Shown piece after piece: positions 17,870-27,118 of a stretch of 60,356 nucleotides of DNA. Position numbers and translations under genes: made by a program. Numbering within the stretch: position 1 is the first letter of the stretch; the number at the start of each line of letters is the position of its first letter. The notes under the pieces were generated by a model that saw only the letters and a program-made list of their open reading frames with translations, searched no databases and was not told the DNA's origin. The stretch comes from Algibacillus agarilyticus (GTDB lineage Bacteria; Pseudomonadota; Gammaproteobacteria; Enterobacterales; Alteromonadaceae), in NCBI RefSeq assembly GCF_003286125.1, contig NZ_QMED01000029.1, positions 1-60,356 of the forward strand, read 5' to 3'.

Positions 17870-20575
17870 ATGAAAATAAAACTTATTGGAATACTCTTCG
17901 CATTGTTATGTGCCTTACAACCCGCCTTTGCAGCTAAGCAACTTCGCTACACCATTAACGAGTCTTGGCAATTTATTAAAGGTCATGATATCGATAATGT
18001 TGGCGCTTTGTTATCACAACTAGATAGTGCTGAGCGGGTCGATATTCCGCATACTTGGAACGATAAAGATGTGATTGACGAAAAAAAAGGTTTCTACCGT
18101 GGGGCTGGCTGGTATAGCAAAGAAGTACGCATTCCTTCTAACTATAAAAACAAACAAGTTTTTATATTTTTTGAAGGTGTCTCGACCGCAGCCGAAGTAT
18201 ATATTAATAAAAAGCTTGTTCGTACTCACATCGGTGGCTTTACCCGGTTTGTTGTACCGGTTAGTCCACACATTAGCTTTGACTCAAATTCTGAGTTCAC
18301 TACTTTCAATGTGGTGGTAAAAGCCGATAACTCATATAACGATGATTGGCCAACCCTGCACGCTGACTTTACCTTCTTTGGTGGTATGTACCGAGATGTG
18401 AATTTGGTGGTTACGGATAAAGTACACTTTAACATTGAAGATTATGCTGCTAACGGGGTTTTTATTACCACGCCAAAAGTTTCCGAGCAAAGCGGTGAGG
18501 TAAACCTTAAACTACGTATTAAAAATGACCAAGCTGCCACTAAAAAAGTGAAGGTGCTGGCCAAAGTATATAGCCCTGACCAAAAGCTGGTAACTGAAAA
18601 AAGTAAAATCGTTCAGTTAAAAGCTGGCGTTACCAGTGAATATAATCTAGCACTGGATCCTGTGATTAACCCGCAATTGTGGAGCCCTGACACGCCTCAC
18701 CTTTACCGCGTGGTCGCAGAAATTTTTGATGCTAAAAGTGGCACTCAACTTGACCAGTCAGTTAACCCTTTAGGCTTCCGTTGGTTCCATTTTGATGTTG
18801 ATAAAGGTTTTTTCCTCAATGGTAAACACTTAAAGCTCATAGGCACCAACCGCCATCAAGATTATGAAAAAATCGGCAATGCCTTACCCGATCATATTCA
18901 TGTTGAAGACATGTTAAGAATGAAAGCCATGGGTAGTAACTTCTTGCGTATCGCCCATTATCCGCAAGACAGTTCGATTCTAGAAATGGCTGACCGCTTA
19001 GGTATGTTGACCGCTATCGAAACGCCAGTAGTCGATACCGTGACTGAATCTGAAGGCTTCGCCAAAAACAGTCTTAGCGCACAGTTAGAAATGCTTCGTC
19101 AGAACTACAATCACCCTAGCCTAATCATTTGGGCCTACATGAACGAAGTATTGCTACGGCCACGTTTTCACAACAAACGCGAAAAAGAGCGCTATCAACA
19201 ATACACCGATTATATTAAGGAATTAGCGCAAGACCTAGAAGACTTAACTCGTGCAGAAGACCCTTACCGTTACACCATGATCCCTAACCACGCTGGTTTG
19301 TCTCGCTACCAAGCCGCTGGTTTGACGGACATTCCGATGATTGTTGGTTGGAATATTTATGATGGCTGGTATGGTCGCGGGTACACCAACCTTAAACCAA
19401 AACTTGCAAACTACCGTAAAAAAGTACGTAAGCCGATGATAATAACCGAATATGGTGTCGGTGTTGATCCTCGTTTACACACGCTTAAGCCGACACGTTT
19501 TGACTATAGCCAAGAATATGCAGTGGAATACCATAACCACTATTTGAACTTCTTCAAAGATACTCCTTGGATAGCGGGTGCTAATGTTTGGAACTATGCT
19601 GATTTTAGCTCTGAATCACGTGTTGATGCGGTACAAAGTATCAATAATAAAGGTTTAATCGGTATCGACCGTACCCCAAAGGATGTCTTTTATTATTACC
19701 AAGCCGCGTTATTGAAAAAACCTTTTATCGCCGTTGCTGCCAAAACTTGGAAACAGCGCTCATATATTGAAGACGCGCCAGGCAAAGGCATTTCTACCAT
19801 GGCGGTCGATATATTTTCTAACCAAAAAGAAATCGAACTTTTCTTAAACGGTAAAAGCTTAGGCGTGAAGAAAATAGATAGCGTGTGGTCACAATGGCAA
19901 GTCCCTTTTGTTAATGGCATCAACCGCCTGCGCGCCGTTAATACCACAACAGATTACAGCGAAGATTTTGCTGAAGTACGAGTGAATGTATTACCGCTTG
20001 ATCTGCGCGCTAACTTCCCTGCAGGCGGCATGTCAGTGAACTTAGGCGATCAACGTTTTTTCTACGATGATCAATTTGATCACGCTTGGATGCTCAACAA
20101 GGTATATAGTCAGGGTTCATGGGGTCATATTGGCGGTAAGCCATACGTGCGCCCAGCTAAAAAAGTGCAACAACCTTATGGCGCTAAAATGCCCATTAAT
20201 GGCACTTTTAAAGACCCGCTTTACCAAACACAGCTAGTGGGTATCGAAGAGTTCAAGCTACATGTACCACCCGGTATTTATGAAGTGAAGTTACACTTTG
20301 CCGAACTAGAAGGGGCAAAAGCAACTCATCTACCATACGATTTAGCTGATGAAGACGATACCATCAAAGGCGTCACTAACCGGACTTTCTCTGTTGCCAT
20401 CAATAAACAAACGGTGATCGATAAACTTGACCTTATTGCCCAGTACGGTGAATACCAAGCAGTGAAAATAAAATCTGAAGTCACCGTAGGTGAAGATGGC
20501 TTTATTATGGTTGATTTCAAAAAATTAGTTGGTGAGCCGGTGTTAAATGCCATTGAAATCCACAAAAAATTATAG
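17870..20575 (+). CDS. GH2 family beta-glycosidase with malectin-like domain
   Basis: A 901-residue secreted enzyme of the beta-galactosidase/beta-glucuronidase family. Cleavable signal ending PAFAAKQ; the sugar-binding sandwich (VDIPHTWND, YRGAGWYSKEV, GGFTRFVVPV), Ig-like domain, TIM barrel with LIGTNRHQDYEK, acid/base Glu426 in IIWAYMNE and nucleophile Glu527 in IITEYGVG; a DUF4982-like sandwich; and a C-terminal malectin-like domain (EVKLHFAELEGAK). GH2 enzymes in ulvan loci trim lyase oligomers; the exact bond here is unknown. Unlike the neighbouring enzymes it has no lipobox. It forms a two-gene unit with the next sulfatase and both lie between inverted copies of a short element. Confidence 0.9.
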   Translation: MKIKLIGILFALLCALQPAFAAKQLRYTINESWQFIKGHDIDNVGALLSQLDSAERVDIPHTWNDKDVIDEKKGFYRGAGWYSKEVRIPSNYKNKQVFIFFEGVSTAAEVYINKKLVRTHIGGFTRFVVPVSPHISFDSNSEFTTFNVVVKADNSYNDDWPTLHADFTFFGGMYRDVNLVVTDKVHFNIEDYAANGVFITTPKVSEQSGEVNLKLRIKNDQAATKKVKVLAKVYSPDQKLVTEKSKIVQLKAGVTSEYNLALDPVINPQLWSPDTPHLYRVVAEIFDAKSGTQLDQSVNPLGFRWFHFDVDKGFFLNGKHLKLIGTNRHQDYEKIGNALPDHIHVEDMLRMKAMGSNFLRIAHYPQDSSILEMADRLGMLTAIETPVVDTVTESEGFAKNSLSAQLEMLRQNYNHPSLIIWAYMNEVLLRPRFHNKREKERYQQYTDYIKELAQDLEDLTRAEDPYRYTMIPNHAGLSRYQAAGLTDIPMIVGWNIYDGWYGRGYTNLKPKLANYRKKVRKPMIITEYGVGVDPRLHTLKPTRFDYSQEYAVEYHNHYLNFFKDTPWIAGANVWNYADFSSESRVDAVQSINNKGLIGIDRTPKDVFYYYQAALLKKPFIAVAAKTWKQRSYIEDAPGKGISTMAVDIFSNQKEIELFLNGKSLGVKKIDSVWSQWQVPFVNGINRLRAVNTTTDYSEDFAEVRVNVLPLDLRANFPAGGMSVNLGDQRFFYDDQFDHAWMLNKVYSQGSWGHIGGKPYVRPAKKVQQPYGAKMPINGTFKDPLYQTQLVGIEEFKLHVPPGIYEVKLHFAELEGAKATHLPYDLADEDDTIKGVTNRTFSVAINKQTVIDKLDLIAQYGEYQAVKIKSEVTVGEDGFIMVDFKKLVGEPVLNAIEIHKKL

Positions 20576-20643
20576 CTAACACTAACAGGCCCATGATTGC
20601 TTTGCTACTGTGCTAACTAAGCGTTTTACCAAGGAAAATAGAA

Positions 20644-22122
20644 ATGATGATAAAAACTAAACTTTTAAGTTCGCTTGCCTTAATAAGCAGTATTTTATGG
20701 GTACAAGGTTGTACCACCTCACCGCTTAATGAGGTAACAGCGGATCCCCAAAAGCCCGTTAAGAATATTTTATTTATAGCTGTTGACGATTTACGCCCAG
20801 AATTAAAGTCATTTGGTGCAACGCATATTCACTCACCTAATATTGATGCGCTCGCTGCAAATAGCCGAATGTTTTACAACCATTATGTTAATGCCCCCAG
20901 TTGTGGCCCTTCGCGATACTCGTTATTAACGGGGCGCTATGGGCCAACCAGTAATGATGCCCTGAAAGCGCGATCAAAAGCATTAAAAAAGAGCAAAGAT
21001 GAAGTCCCCGCCAGTATGCCAGCGTGGTTCAAGTCGAAAGGCTATACCACCATTGCGGTTGGTAAAGTTTCTCATTACCCGGGTGGCAACATGGGCAAAA
21101 ACTGGAATGATCCCTCACAACCAGAATTACCTGACGGTTGGACAAAAAGCCTGATGCCGGTAGCAGAGTGGGAAACGCCCAAAGGCGCTATGCATGGTTT
21201 AGCACACGGTGAAATTCGTAAAAAAGCCTCCGATATGGATGTTTTTCAAGCGACTGAAGGGGGTGACAATATCTACCCTGATGGTTTAATCACTGACGAG
21301 GCGATTAAGCAATTAGAGCAACTAACAAAAGAGCCAGAAAAGCCTTTCTTTTTAGCGGTAGGGTTAATTAAACCTCATCTCCCCTTTGGTGCACCCAAAA
21401 AATATCTCGACCTATATAACGGCGTAACATTTCCAGAGAATCCATATCCGAATAAACCCAAAGGACCTTCTACGTGGTTTAACTCAAATGAATTCATGAA
21501 ATATAACCGTTGGGGTAAAAACCCGATCACCGATGAAGCCTTTGCCGAATCTGTTCGTCGTCATTATGCCGCTTGTGTGAGTTACGCTGATGCCCAAGTC
21601 GGTAAAATTTTACAAGCGCTAAAAGCATCCGGTGCAGATAAAAACACGATTGTCGTACTATGGGGCGACCATGGCTGGAATTTAGGTGAGCATGGCATGT
21701 GGGGCAAGCATAATCTATATGAAGAAGGGTTAAAATCGCCGTTATTAATTGCTTACCCTGGTATACCTCAGCCTGGCAAAAGTACGGACGCAGTTGTTGA
21801 AACGGCTGATATTTTTCCAACATTGACTAAGTTAACGGGCTTACCAATGCCAGAACAGCCGCATGGGCAATCACTTATTGATTCCCTTAATGATCCAAAC
21901 GCCCAAGGTCATGCCGCCTACGCCTACGCCTACTGGCGACACAATCATACGATACGCATGGGTAACTTTCGCTTAACTCACATGGGTAAAAAAGGGGTTG
22001 CTTTGTATGATCTTGCAAGCCAAGAAAAAGAAACTAAAAATGTTGCAGCTGAGCATCCTGAGCTCGTTAAGACAATGATGAAAGCTTTACAAGCTAAGAT
22101 GAAACAAAGGGATAAATTTTAA
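20644..22122 (+). CDS. S1-family sulfatase, iduronate-2-sulfatase-like, lipoprotein
   Basis: A 492-residue sulfatase resembling the iduronate-2-sulfatase group (S1_7 type, judged by eye from [19 protein letters not shown] and [17 protein letters not shown]). Formylglycine Cys is residue 87 (C-G-P-S-R, canonical). Metal/substrate motifs [20 protein letters not shown] and [12 protein letters not shown]. Lipobox VQGC near residue 23. Ulvan carries iduronate and rhamnose-3-sulfate; a sulfatase of this group next to GH2 suggests ordered removal of sulfate then sugar. Good AAGGAAAA ribosome site before ATGATG. The following 248 bp, up to the right element, hold no recognisable gene. Confidence 0.92.
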   Translation: MMIKTKLLSSLALISSILWVQGCTTSPLNEVTADPQKPVKNILFIAVDDLRPELKSFGATHIHSPNIDALAANSRMFYNHYVNAPSCGPSRYSLLTGRYGPTSNDALKARSKALKKSKDEVPASMPAWFKSKGYTTIAVGKVSHYPGGNMGKNWNDPSQPELPDGWTKSLMPVAEWETPKGAMHGLAHGEIRKKASDMDVFQATEGGDNIYPDGLITDEAIKQLEQLTKEPEKPFFLAVGLIKPHLPFGAPKKYLDLYNGVTFPENPYPNKPKGPSTWFNSNEFMKYNRWGKNPITDEAFAESVRRHYAACVSYADAQVGKILQALKASGADKNTIVVLWGDHGWNLGEHGMWGKHNLYEEGLKSPLLIAYPGIPQPGKSTDAVVETADIFPTLTKLTGLPMPEQPHGQSLIDSLNDPNAQGHAAYAYAYWRHNHTIRMGNFRLTHMGKKGVALYDLASQEKETKNVAAEHPELVKTMMKALQAKMKQRDKF

Positions 22123-22370
22123 CAGATTTTTCGATCTCTATGTAAGCGACCTTTACCGTATGTAACACCTATATCTGTATGGGTTTGCTTCATGGTTGTT
22201 GTAAGTATACTTCTTAAGATGGGTATCATCGTTACTCTGAGCTGCAAAAAAATCACAGTATCAAAGCTCAGAGCTGCAAAGTTAATCGAGTTGCAAAACA
22301 TGACACGCGGCAAATATTTTAGAATTGCAGCAGATGTCATTGTTGATGGTAAGTCGCTTGGGGGGACTGA

Positions 22371-22641
22371 TATAGTCTTCTCGTTCAGGTTTTAGGGTTC
22401 ATTGTCAGCGCTTACTCTCGACTTTGGCTCCTGCGTCGTTCTAACACCTAAATCCATTTAGGCGGCCCAATCACATAGTAGAGCATATGCTCATGGCGTC
22501 TCGAAGCTTGCCTGCATGGATGCAGGTAAGGGGCGAGAGCAGGACGCGGTAGCTTTGACGGCTTTGCTGACATGGATGTAAGTACTTCGGTTTCGTCTGG
22601 AACTAGAAACCTGCCCCTAAAACCCGATCGCTTTGACTATA
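22371..22641 (-). mobile_element. Right copy of TATAGTC-ended MITE-like element (271 bp)
   Basis: Inverted copy of the element at 17350-17667: same ends (TATAGTC...GACTATA), same internal order, one rather than two copies of the 47-bp unit, plus scattered base changes. Hairpins CCTAA-ATCCAT-TTAGG at 22447-22462 and CCTGC-ATGGAT-GCAGG at 22511-22526 are intact. The 214 bp from here to the sigma-factor gene contain no gene and should carry its promoter. Confidence 0.75.
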
Positions 22642-22855
22642 CAACATGGTCATGCGGTTCAATATAGGGAGGCAAGAAAGTTAAAAACTGGTGTCTCTAA
22701 ATCATTTGTGCCCCATTATGAGTTGGCACAAACACTTCAGAGCTAATCGATATATTATTAAAAGACAAAAAGTGTAAAAATATAATTAGCGAGTTTTAAA
22801 CGCGACGCTGTGTTATAAATACCGACCTGATTTTATTTTTTATTTAACTGATGTC

Positions 22856-23452
22856 GTGGCTGAAGATAACAAGGTTTCAACAACAAGCAGGGTAAAGCCG
22901 GTTACAACAGAACCGAATAAAATTGACTTACCCAAAATAAGGCAGTTTGAGCAGCTACTTGAAGCCGATAAAAGCCGGCTTTACGCTTATATTTATGCCA
23001 TTGTCGGTGAGCCCGGTGCTGTAGAAGATATTTTTCAAGAAACCTGTTTAACGCTTTGGCAAGAGTTTGACAAATTTGAGCTAGGTACAAATTTTTCAAA
23101 ATGGGCTAATGTTATCGCCTATTATCGCATCGAAAATAGCCGCCGCATCAACAAGCGCTATCAACTTGGTTTAAGTGATGATTTTTTAAAAGAGTTCAGC
23201 CACAACATCAGCGTTTTTGAGAGCAATCACCACAGCCAAGAGCAGAAGTGGCAACATTTAGAGCATTGTCGTTCATTGCTATCAGCGCCGCTAAAAGAGG
23301 TTTACCAAAGCTTCTATCTAGAAAGCTTAACCGCTAAACAAATAGCAACTAATACCGGTAGGTCGGTGCATGCCATTCGTAAAGTTGTGCATAAAATACG
23401 CACTCAGTTACTCGCTTGTGTCAACAAAAAGCAACAAGAGGTATCTTCATGA
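22856..23452 (+). CDS. ECF sigma factor (first copy)
   Basis: A 198-residue ECF sigma factor. Region 2 lies at about residues 35-100 (LYAYIYAIVGEPGAVEDIFQETCLTLWQEF, shown in the parts YAYIYAI and EDIFQETCL; then NFSKWANVIAYYRI) and region 4 at about 140-190 (LKEVYQSFYLESLTAKQIA, TGRSVHAIRKVVHKIR). The pattern resembles the ECF group common in Rhodopirellula and Verrucomicrobium rather than the FecI iron group. The frame starts at GTG (22856) with no ribosome site, so either translation is leaderless or the real start is elsewhere; an ATG at 22851 is out of frame. Its stop overlaps the next gene's start as ATGA, so the pair is translationally coupled. About 57 percent of region-2 positions look shared with the second copy (29038), by eye. 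Confidence 0.85.
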   Translation: MAEDNKVSTTSRVKPVTTEPNKIDLPKIRQFEQLLEADKSRLYAYIYAIVGEPGAVEDIFQETCLTLWQEFDKFELGTNFSKWANVIAYYRIENSRRINKRYQLGLSDDFLKEFSHNISVFESNHHSQEQKWQHLEHCRSLLSAPLKEVYQSFYLESLTAKQIATNTGRSVHAIRKVVHKIRTQLLACVNKKQQEVSS

Positions 23453-25065
23453 CGCAACCAGAGCAATTCCCAGAAGTAAGTGCTATTGCTGATGCTGTCT
23501 GCTCAGGCAATGCCACCCCAGAACTCATGAAAAAACTTGAGCAATTATTACAGGGTAATGTAGAAGCGCAGCAGTTTTATTACGACTATATCAATGTTCA
23601 TGCTCGCTTAAGCGCTACGCCTAAGCAAGGTACATCGCTTGTGTACCGTCGAATAACCGAAGAATTAGTGCTAAAACCCGATGAGCCATTGCCTGAGGCT
23701 CAGTCAAACATAGTGCTTGAACACCAACAGCCCAAAGAGAGCGATAGCAACAAGAACAACAGCCATATCTCTCCAAAAAACATACTGATATGGCTACTGG
23801 TATTGATTGCTTTTGTTGCTACTTTGTTTTGGAGCTTTGCTCAGCGTCCATCGCCATTATTTGTGGCAGATATTATTGACGGCAAGGTGACGCTTGTTGG
23901 TCAGGGGCATATTCAAGATAATGCTTTGCTGGCCGGGGTGTATCGCATTGATCAACAAGCAACCGTAAAATTGCTCGATGGCGATATCTTACACCTAGGT
24001 CCTAACTCTCTGATTAAAATATTTAATAATCGAGAGCTAAGGCTCAGAACTGGCATCTTAAAGCTAGAAGCCACGACAAATGAAAATACCCTGATACATA
24101 CCCCCGTTGGTATGCTGCATTCAAATGGTAGTGAGCTAACCGTAGATTTAAGATACCCAGCCCCGCGCGTAACCGGTGGCAAAAATACGGTATTAATACC
24201 TGCTCGTTGGCGCCCTAACCATTTTTGGTCTTTTAACACGAACAGCGATCGTGTTATTGATAGTTCGGGCAATGCCGATGGTGTGATGGGGGCCGGTGCC
24301 ATACGCGCGCAAGGTCTTGTTGGTCAAGGTGCAATCAAGTTTGATCATAGCGCCAATGCACGTATTGGACTAGGCAATGGCGGCGGCATGGCGCGAGGTA
24401 CGGGCTCATTTGCTGCATCTGACGGGGTGACTATTGAAGCCTTAGTGCGACCACAATTATCCGATACTTCGAATGAAGTTCAGCAGCTATTTCGCAAAGA
24501 TAGTAATGGTGGGCGTTTGCAGTTAAGTTTGCGGCGAGAAGCCGGTAAGGCCGAATTAAATTTTGGCGTTTTTATTTTAGGTCATGGTTATGAGTTATTA
24601 ACGCTGCCGCTAGATGGTCGCGACGGTCGTATCAGTAGTGCAGAATTAACAGATGGTGGCTACCATCATATCGCCGCTACTTATAATGCAGAAACAGGCG
24701 AAAAAGCCATTTACATCAATGGCCAAAAACAAGTTTTTTATCAATATCCTGCCGGTTCAAAAATGTTAAGTGGCGGTCCGGGCTCTGCGATGATCGGCAA
24801 TACCCCAAGAGAAAAATTTTGGCACAAAGAAGCATTTTTTGGTGTGATTGATGAAGTCGCTTTTTATGACTTTGCCTTAACAGGTTATATGCTTAATCTG
24901 CATATCAACAATATTAAGCAAGGCTTTAATTATTATGGTTTAGCAACCAACACGCCAGCCAATAATATCTCCTTGCCAGAACGGCCTCGCATTAATTTAG
25001 CGCCCAGCAACATTTATGAACTATCGCCAACGACGGGCTTACCACAACGATTAATTACTGACTAA
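23449..25065 (+). CDS. Membrane FecR-type anti-sigma protein with periplasmic LamG domain (first copy)
   Basis: About 538 residues. Residues 1-60 form a helical cytoplasmic domain (IADAVCSGNATPELMKKLEQ, FYYDYINVHARL) that probably holds the sigma factor; residues 111-130 are one membrane helix (ILIWLLVLIAFVATLFWSF); about 136-235 are a FecR domain (VKLLDGDILHLGPNSLIKIF); about 258-490 are a LamG/concanavalin-like domain (GVTIEALVRPQL, YHHIAATYNAETGEKAIYIN, GVIDEVAFYDFAL); the tail ends in DLRYPAP-like and proline-rich segments. In FecR systems the periplasmic part reports a signal; here the LamG domain could bind a glycan. The ATG at 23449 overlaps the sigma stop and has AGAGG upstream; an earlier GTG at 23416 is less likely. 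Followed on the same strand by a sulfatase. Confidence 0.82.
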   Translation: MTQPEQFPEVSAIADAVCSGNATPELMKKLEQLLQGNVEAQQFYYDYINVHARLSATPKQGTSLVYRRITEELVLKPDEPLPEAQSNIVLEHQQPKESDSNKNNSHISPKNILIWLLVLIAFVATLFWSFAQRPSPLFVADIIDGKVTLVGQGHIQDNALLAGVYRIDQQATVKLLDGDILHLGPNSLIKIFNNRELRLRTGILKLEATTNENTLIHTPVGMLHSNGSELTVDLRYPAPRVTGGKNTVLIPARWRPNHFWSFNTNSDRVIDSSGNADGVMGAGAIRAQGLVGQGAIKFDHSANARIGLGNGGGMARGTGSFAASDGVTIEALVRPQLSDTSNEVQQLFRKDSNGGRLQLSLRREAGKAELNFGVFILGHGYELLTLPLDGRDGRISSAELTDGGYHHIAATYNAETGEKAIYINGQKQVFYQYPAGSKMLSGGPGSAMIGNTPREKFWHKEAFFGVIDEVAFYDFALTGYMLNLHINNIKQGFNYYGLATNTPANNISLPERPRINLAPSNIYELSPTTGLPQRLITD

Positions 25066-25116
25066 CAGCCTTGTTTGGCCACACTATTTGGCCACATTAC
25101 TTTTCGACATTATTTC

Positions 25117-25164
25117 CCCACATTAAGTTACATAATCACATAACGTTCCGTAACTTAATGTGGG
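25117..25164 (+). repeat. 15-bp perfect inverted repeat after first FecR gene
   Basis: CCCACATTAAGTTAC and its exact complement, 18 bases apart. There is no U tract, so it is either a weak terminator or an operator in the 382-bp gap before the next sulfatase. The rest of the gap shows only a possible shared promoter motif at 25323. Confidence 0.55.
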
Positions 25165-25322
25165 TATAACAGTCCTTTAGCAACAAGTTGAAATATTAAC
25201 TTGTTCAATTCCTCGAAATATATCTCCATGGCAACGCTAGGTGCTCACAGAACACAGTTTCACTAGGTTCAATATCGTCATCAATAATGCTTTCTGGTTA
25301 ATCTTTTTAATTTTTCCCGATC

Positions 25323-25338
25323 TTATGGGTAGTAATTT
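25323..25338 (+). promoter_or_regulatory. Candidate shared upstream motif TTATGGGTAGYAATTT
   Basis: TTATGGGTAGTAATTT lies about 110 bp upstream of the sulfatase ATG. A 15-of-16 match (TTATGGGTAGCAATTT) lies upstream of the lyase gene at 43465. Both precede polysaccharide genes on the same strand, so a common regulator or sigma factor is possible. Two sites are too few for a firm call. Confidence 0.3.
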
Positions 25339-25447
25339 TTTCCTATTTGACTCTACCGTTGTAAGACAAATTTTTTTCAGCATAGTCGTGACTAAAAACG
25401 TGATGAACGATAACTCGCGATCACGCTACAATTAACTGGAATTCTTG

Positions 25448-27010
25448 ATGAAAAATTTATTAAAAATAACCGCCCATGCCCCCTTGACTGGCGCAGCTGT
25501 TAGCTTTAGAAGAGCCATGGTCATATCAACGCTCGCGTTAACATCAGCTTGCACTTTGCTGGGAACGGGTGGCTTAAATGATAGTGAAAAATCTGAGACT
25601 AAGCTAAATACTAGCGTAAACGCTCAGCAGGCTACATTTGAAAAAAAACCTAATATATTATTTCTATTAGCAGATGATCACCGCTGGGACTTAGTTGGCA
25701 AATTACACCCCATTATTAAAACCCCTAACCTTGATGAATTAGCCAATAAAGGTACGTTTTTTAGTAAAGCGTTTGTGACTACGCCGATTTGTGCTGCCAG
25801 CCGGGCAAGTATTGTTACTGGACTTACCGAGCGTACCCATGACTATACGTTTTTACGTCCAGAGGTTTCTCCAGAAGATAGCGCAATTACTTACCCTAAG
25901 CTATTGAAAGCGCATGGCTATAAGTCTGCATTTATTGGTAAATATGGTATGGCGCTTTCTGGGGATCTGTCTGAGCATTTTGATTATATAAAGCGCCTGC
26001 CTATTTCAAAAACCGGTGTTCATAACGGTAAAACCCTACCGCAAACCTATTATATGGCGGAGCTTGCTAAAGACTTTATTGATCAAAATAAAAACACCGA
26101 TAAACCGTGGACTATGTCCATTAGTTTCCGTAACCCTCATGCCCATGATAGAGATAAAAAAGACCAATACCATTATCCGGCAGAGCTAGAAAGCCTCTAT
26201 CAAGATGTCACTATCCCGCCGGCTAAGTTTTCATCTGAACAAGATTTTGCCGCCTTGCCTGACTTTATCAAAAAATCGATCGCGCGTGATCGTTGGCATT
26301 ACCGTTTTGGTAGTGAAAAAATCTATCAAAAAATGGCTAAACGTCATTACCGCGCGATTACAGCCGTTGACCGTGCTGTCGGTATGATTTACGACAAACT
26401 CGTTGAAGCAGGTATGGCTGAAAATACCATTATTATTTATACCGGCGATAACGGTTATTCGATGAATGAGCGCCAACTAGCGGGTAAATGGTTTGGTTGG
26501 GATGAAGACCTACAAGTGCCATTAATTATTTTTGATCCGCGTCAGCCTCCAGCACAAGTGCGTGATGAAGTGGCGTTAAATATTGATATAGCGCCAACCA
26601 TACTCGATATGGCCGGTGTTGAGATCCCTGAGCGCTATCAAGGAAAGTCGTTAACCAAGATTGTTGCTGGTGGCACTTTGCTATGGCGCAATGAGTTTTT
26701 CTTTGAGCACATGTATCACTCAAAACGTGCTGATATTCCACCTACCGTTGGTGTGCGTACCGAGGAGTGGAAATACGTTCGCTTTTATAAAAATGATTTT
26801 GAGCAACTTTATGACTTAAAGAACGACCCGCAAGAGTCGACTAACCTTGTGGCTTCTCCGTCTTATCAAACCATACTTAATACTTTAAGACAGAAAACTA
26901 ATGACTATCTTGATCAATACGAAGATCAACGTAGCGATACCGTTAAAAAACGCGGTACTGACGGTGTCAAACGTACCGATTACATGAACAAGGGGTCGAA
27001 AAACTTCTAA
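25448..27010 (+). CDS. S1-family sulfatase, lipoprotein
   Basis: A 520-residue sulfatase. Lipobox LTSAC about residue 36. Metal residues in ILFLLADDHRWDLVG; formylglycine Cys115 in PICAASRASIVTG (C-A-A-S-R fits the C-x-[AP]-S-R rule); YTGDNGYSMNERQLAGKW later. The C-terminal GVRTEEWKYVRFY and LYDLKNDPQESTNL are usual for arylsulfatase-like enzymes. ATG at 25448 is preferred to an adjacent TTG. It follows the sigma/FecR pair and precedes another sulfatase by 108 bp, so the pair is a candidate target of that sigma factor (inference). Confidence 0.92.
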   Translation: MKNLLKITAHAPLTGAAVSFRRAMVISTLALTSACTLLGTGGLNDSEKSETKLNTSVNAQQATFEKKPNILFLLADDHRWDLVGKLHPIIKTPNLDELANKGTFFSKAFVTTPICAASRASIVTGLTERTHDYTFLRPEVSPEDSAITYPKLLKAHGYKSAFIGKYGMALSGDLSEHFDYIKRLPISKTGVHNGKTLPQTYYMAELAKDFIDQNKNTDKPWTMSISFRNPHAHDRDKKDQYHYPAELESLYQDVTIPPAKFSSEQDFAALPDFIKKSIARDRWHYRFGSEKIYQKMAKRHYRAITAVDRAVGMIYDKLVEAGMAENTIIIYTGDNGYSMNERQLAGKWFGWDEDLQVPLIIFDPRQPPAQVRDEVALNIDIAPTILDMAGVEIPERYQGKSLTKIVAGGTLLWRNEFFFEHMYHSKRADIPPTVGVRTEEWKYVRFYKNDFEQLYDLKNDPQESTNLVASPSYQTILNTLRQKTNDYLDQYEDQRSDTVKKRGTDGVKRTDYMNKGSKNF

Positions 27011-27019
27011 CGACTTTTT

Positions 27020-27056
27020 AATTGGCCAGGCAATAACACTTAATGCCTCGCCAATT
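27020..27056 (+). repeat. Imperfect inverted repeat between two sulfatase genes
   Basis: AATTGGCCAGGCA against TGCCTCGCCAATT, 13 bp with one mismatch. No U tract follows, so it may be an mRNA-processing or stabilising stem rather than a terminator. Confidence 0.4.
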
Positions 27057-27118
27057 ACCCAATAATTCTAAACGTCTAAAATTTAAAAGATATCACCCAA
27101 AATAAGCGAGTAACCTTA

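Noticed and set aside
22192-22395. 67-codon frame with RGKYFRIAADVIVDGKSLGG
   Set aside because: It ends inside the repeat element, has no ribosome site, and I recognise no family; a decayed remnant cannot be excluded.
25241-25435. 64-codon frame upstream of the third sulfatase
   Set aside because: Lies across the presumed promoter region, with no family resemblance.
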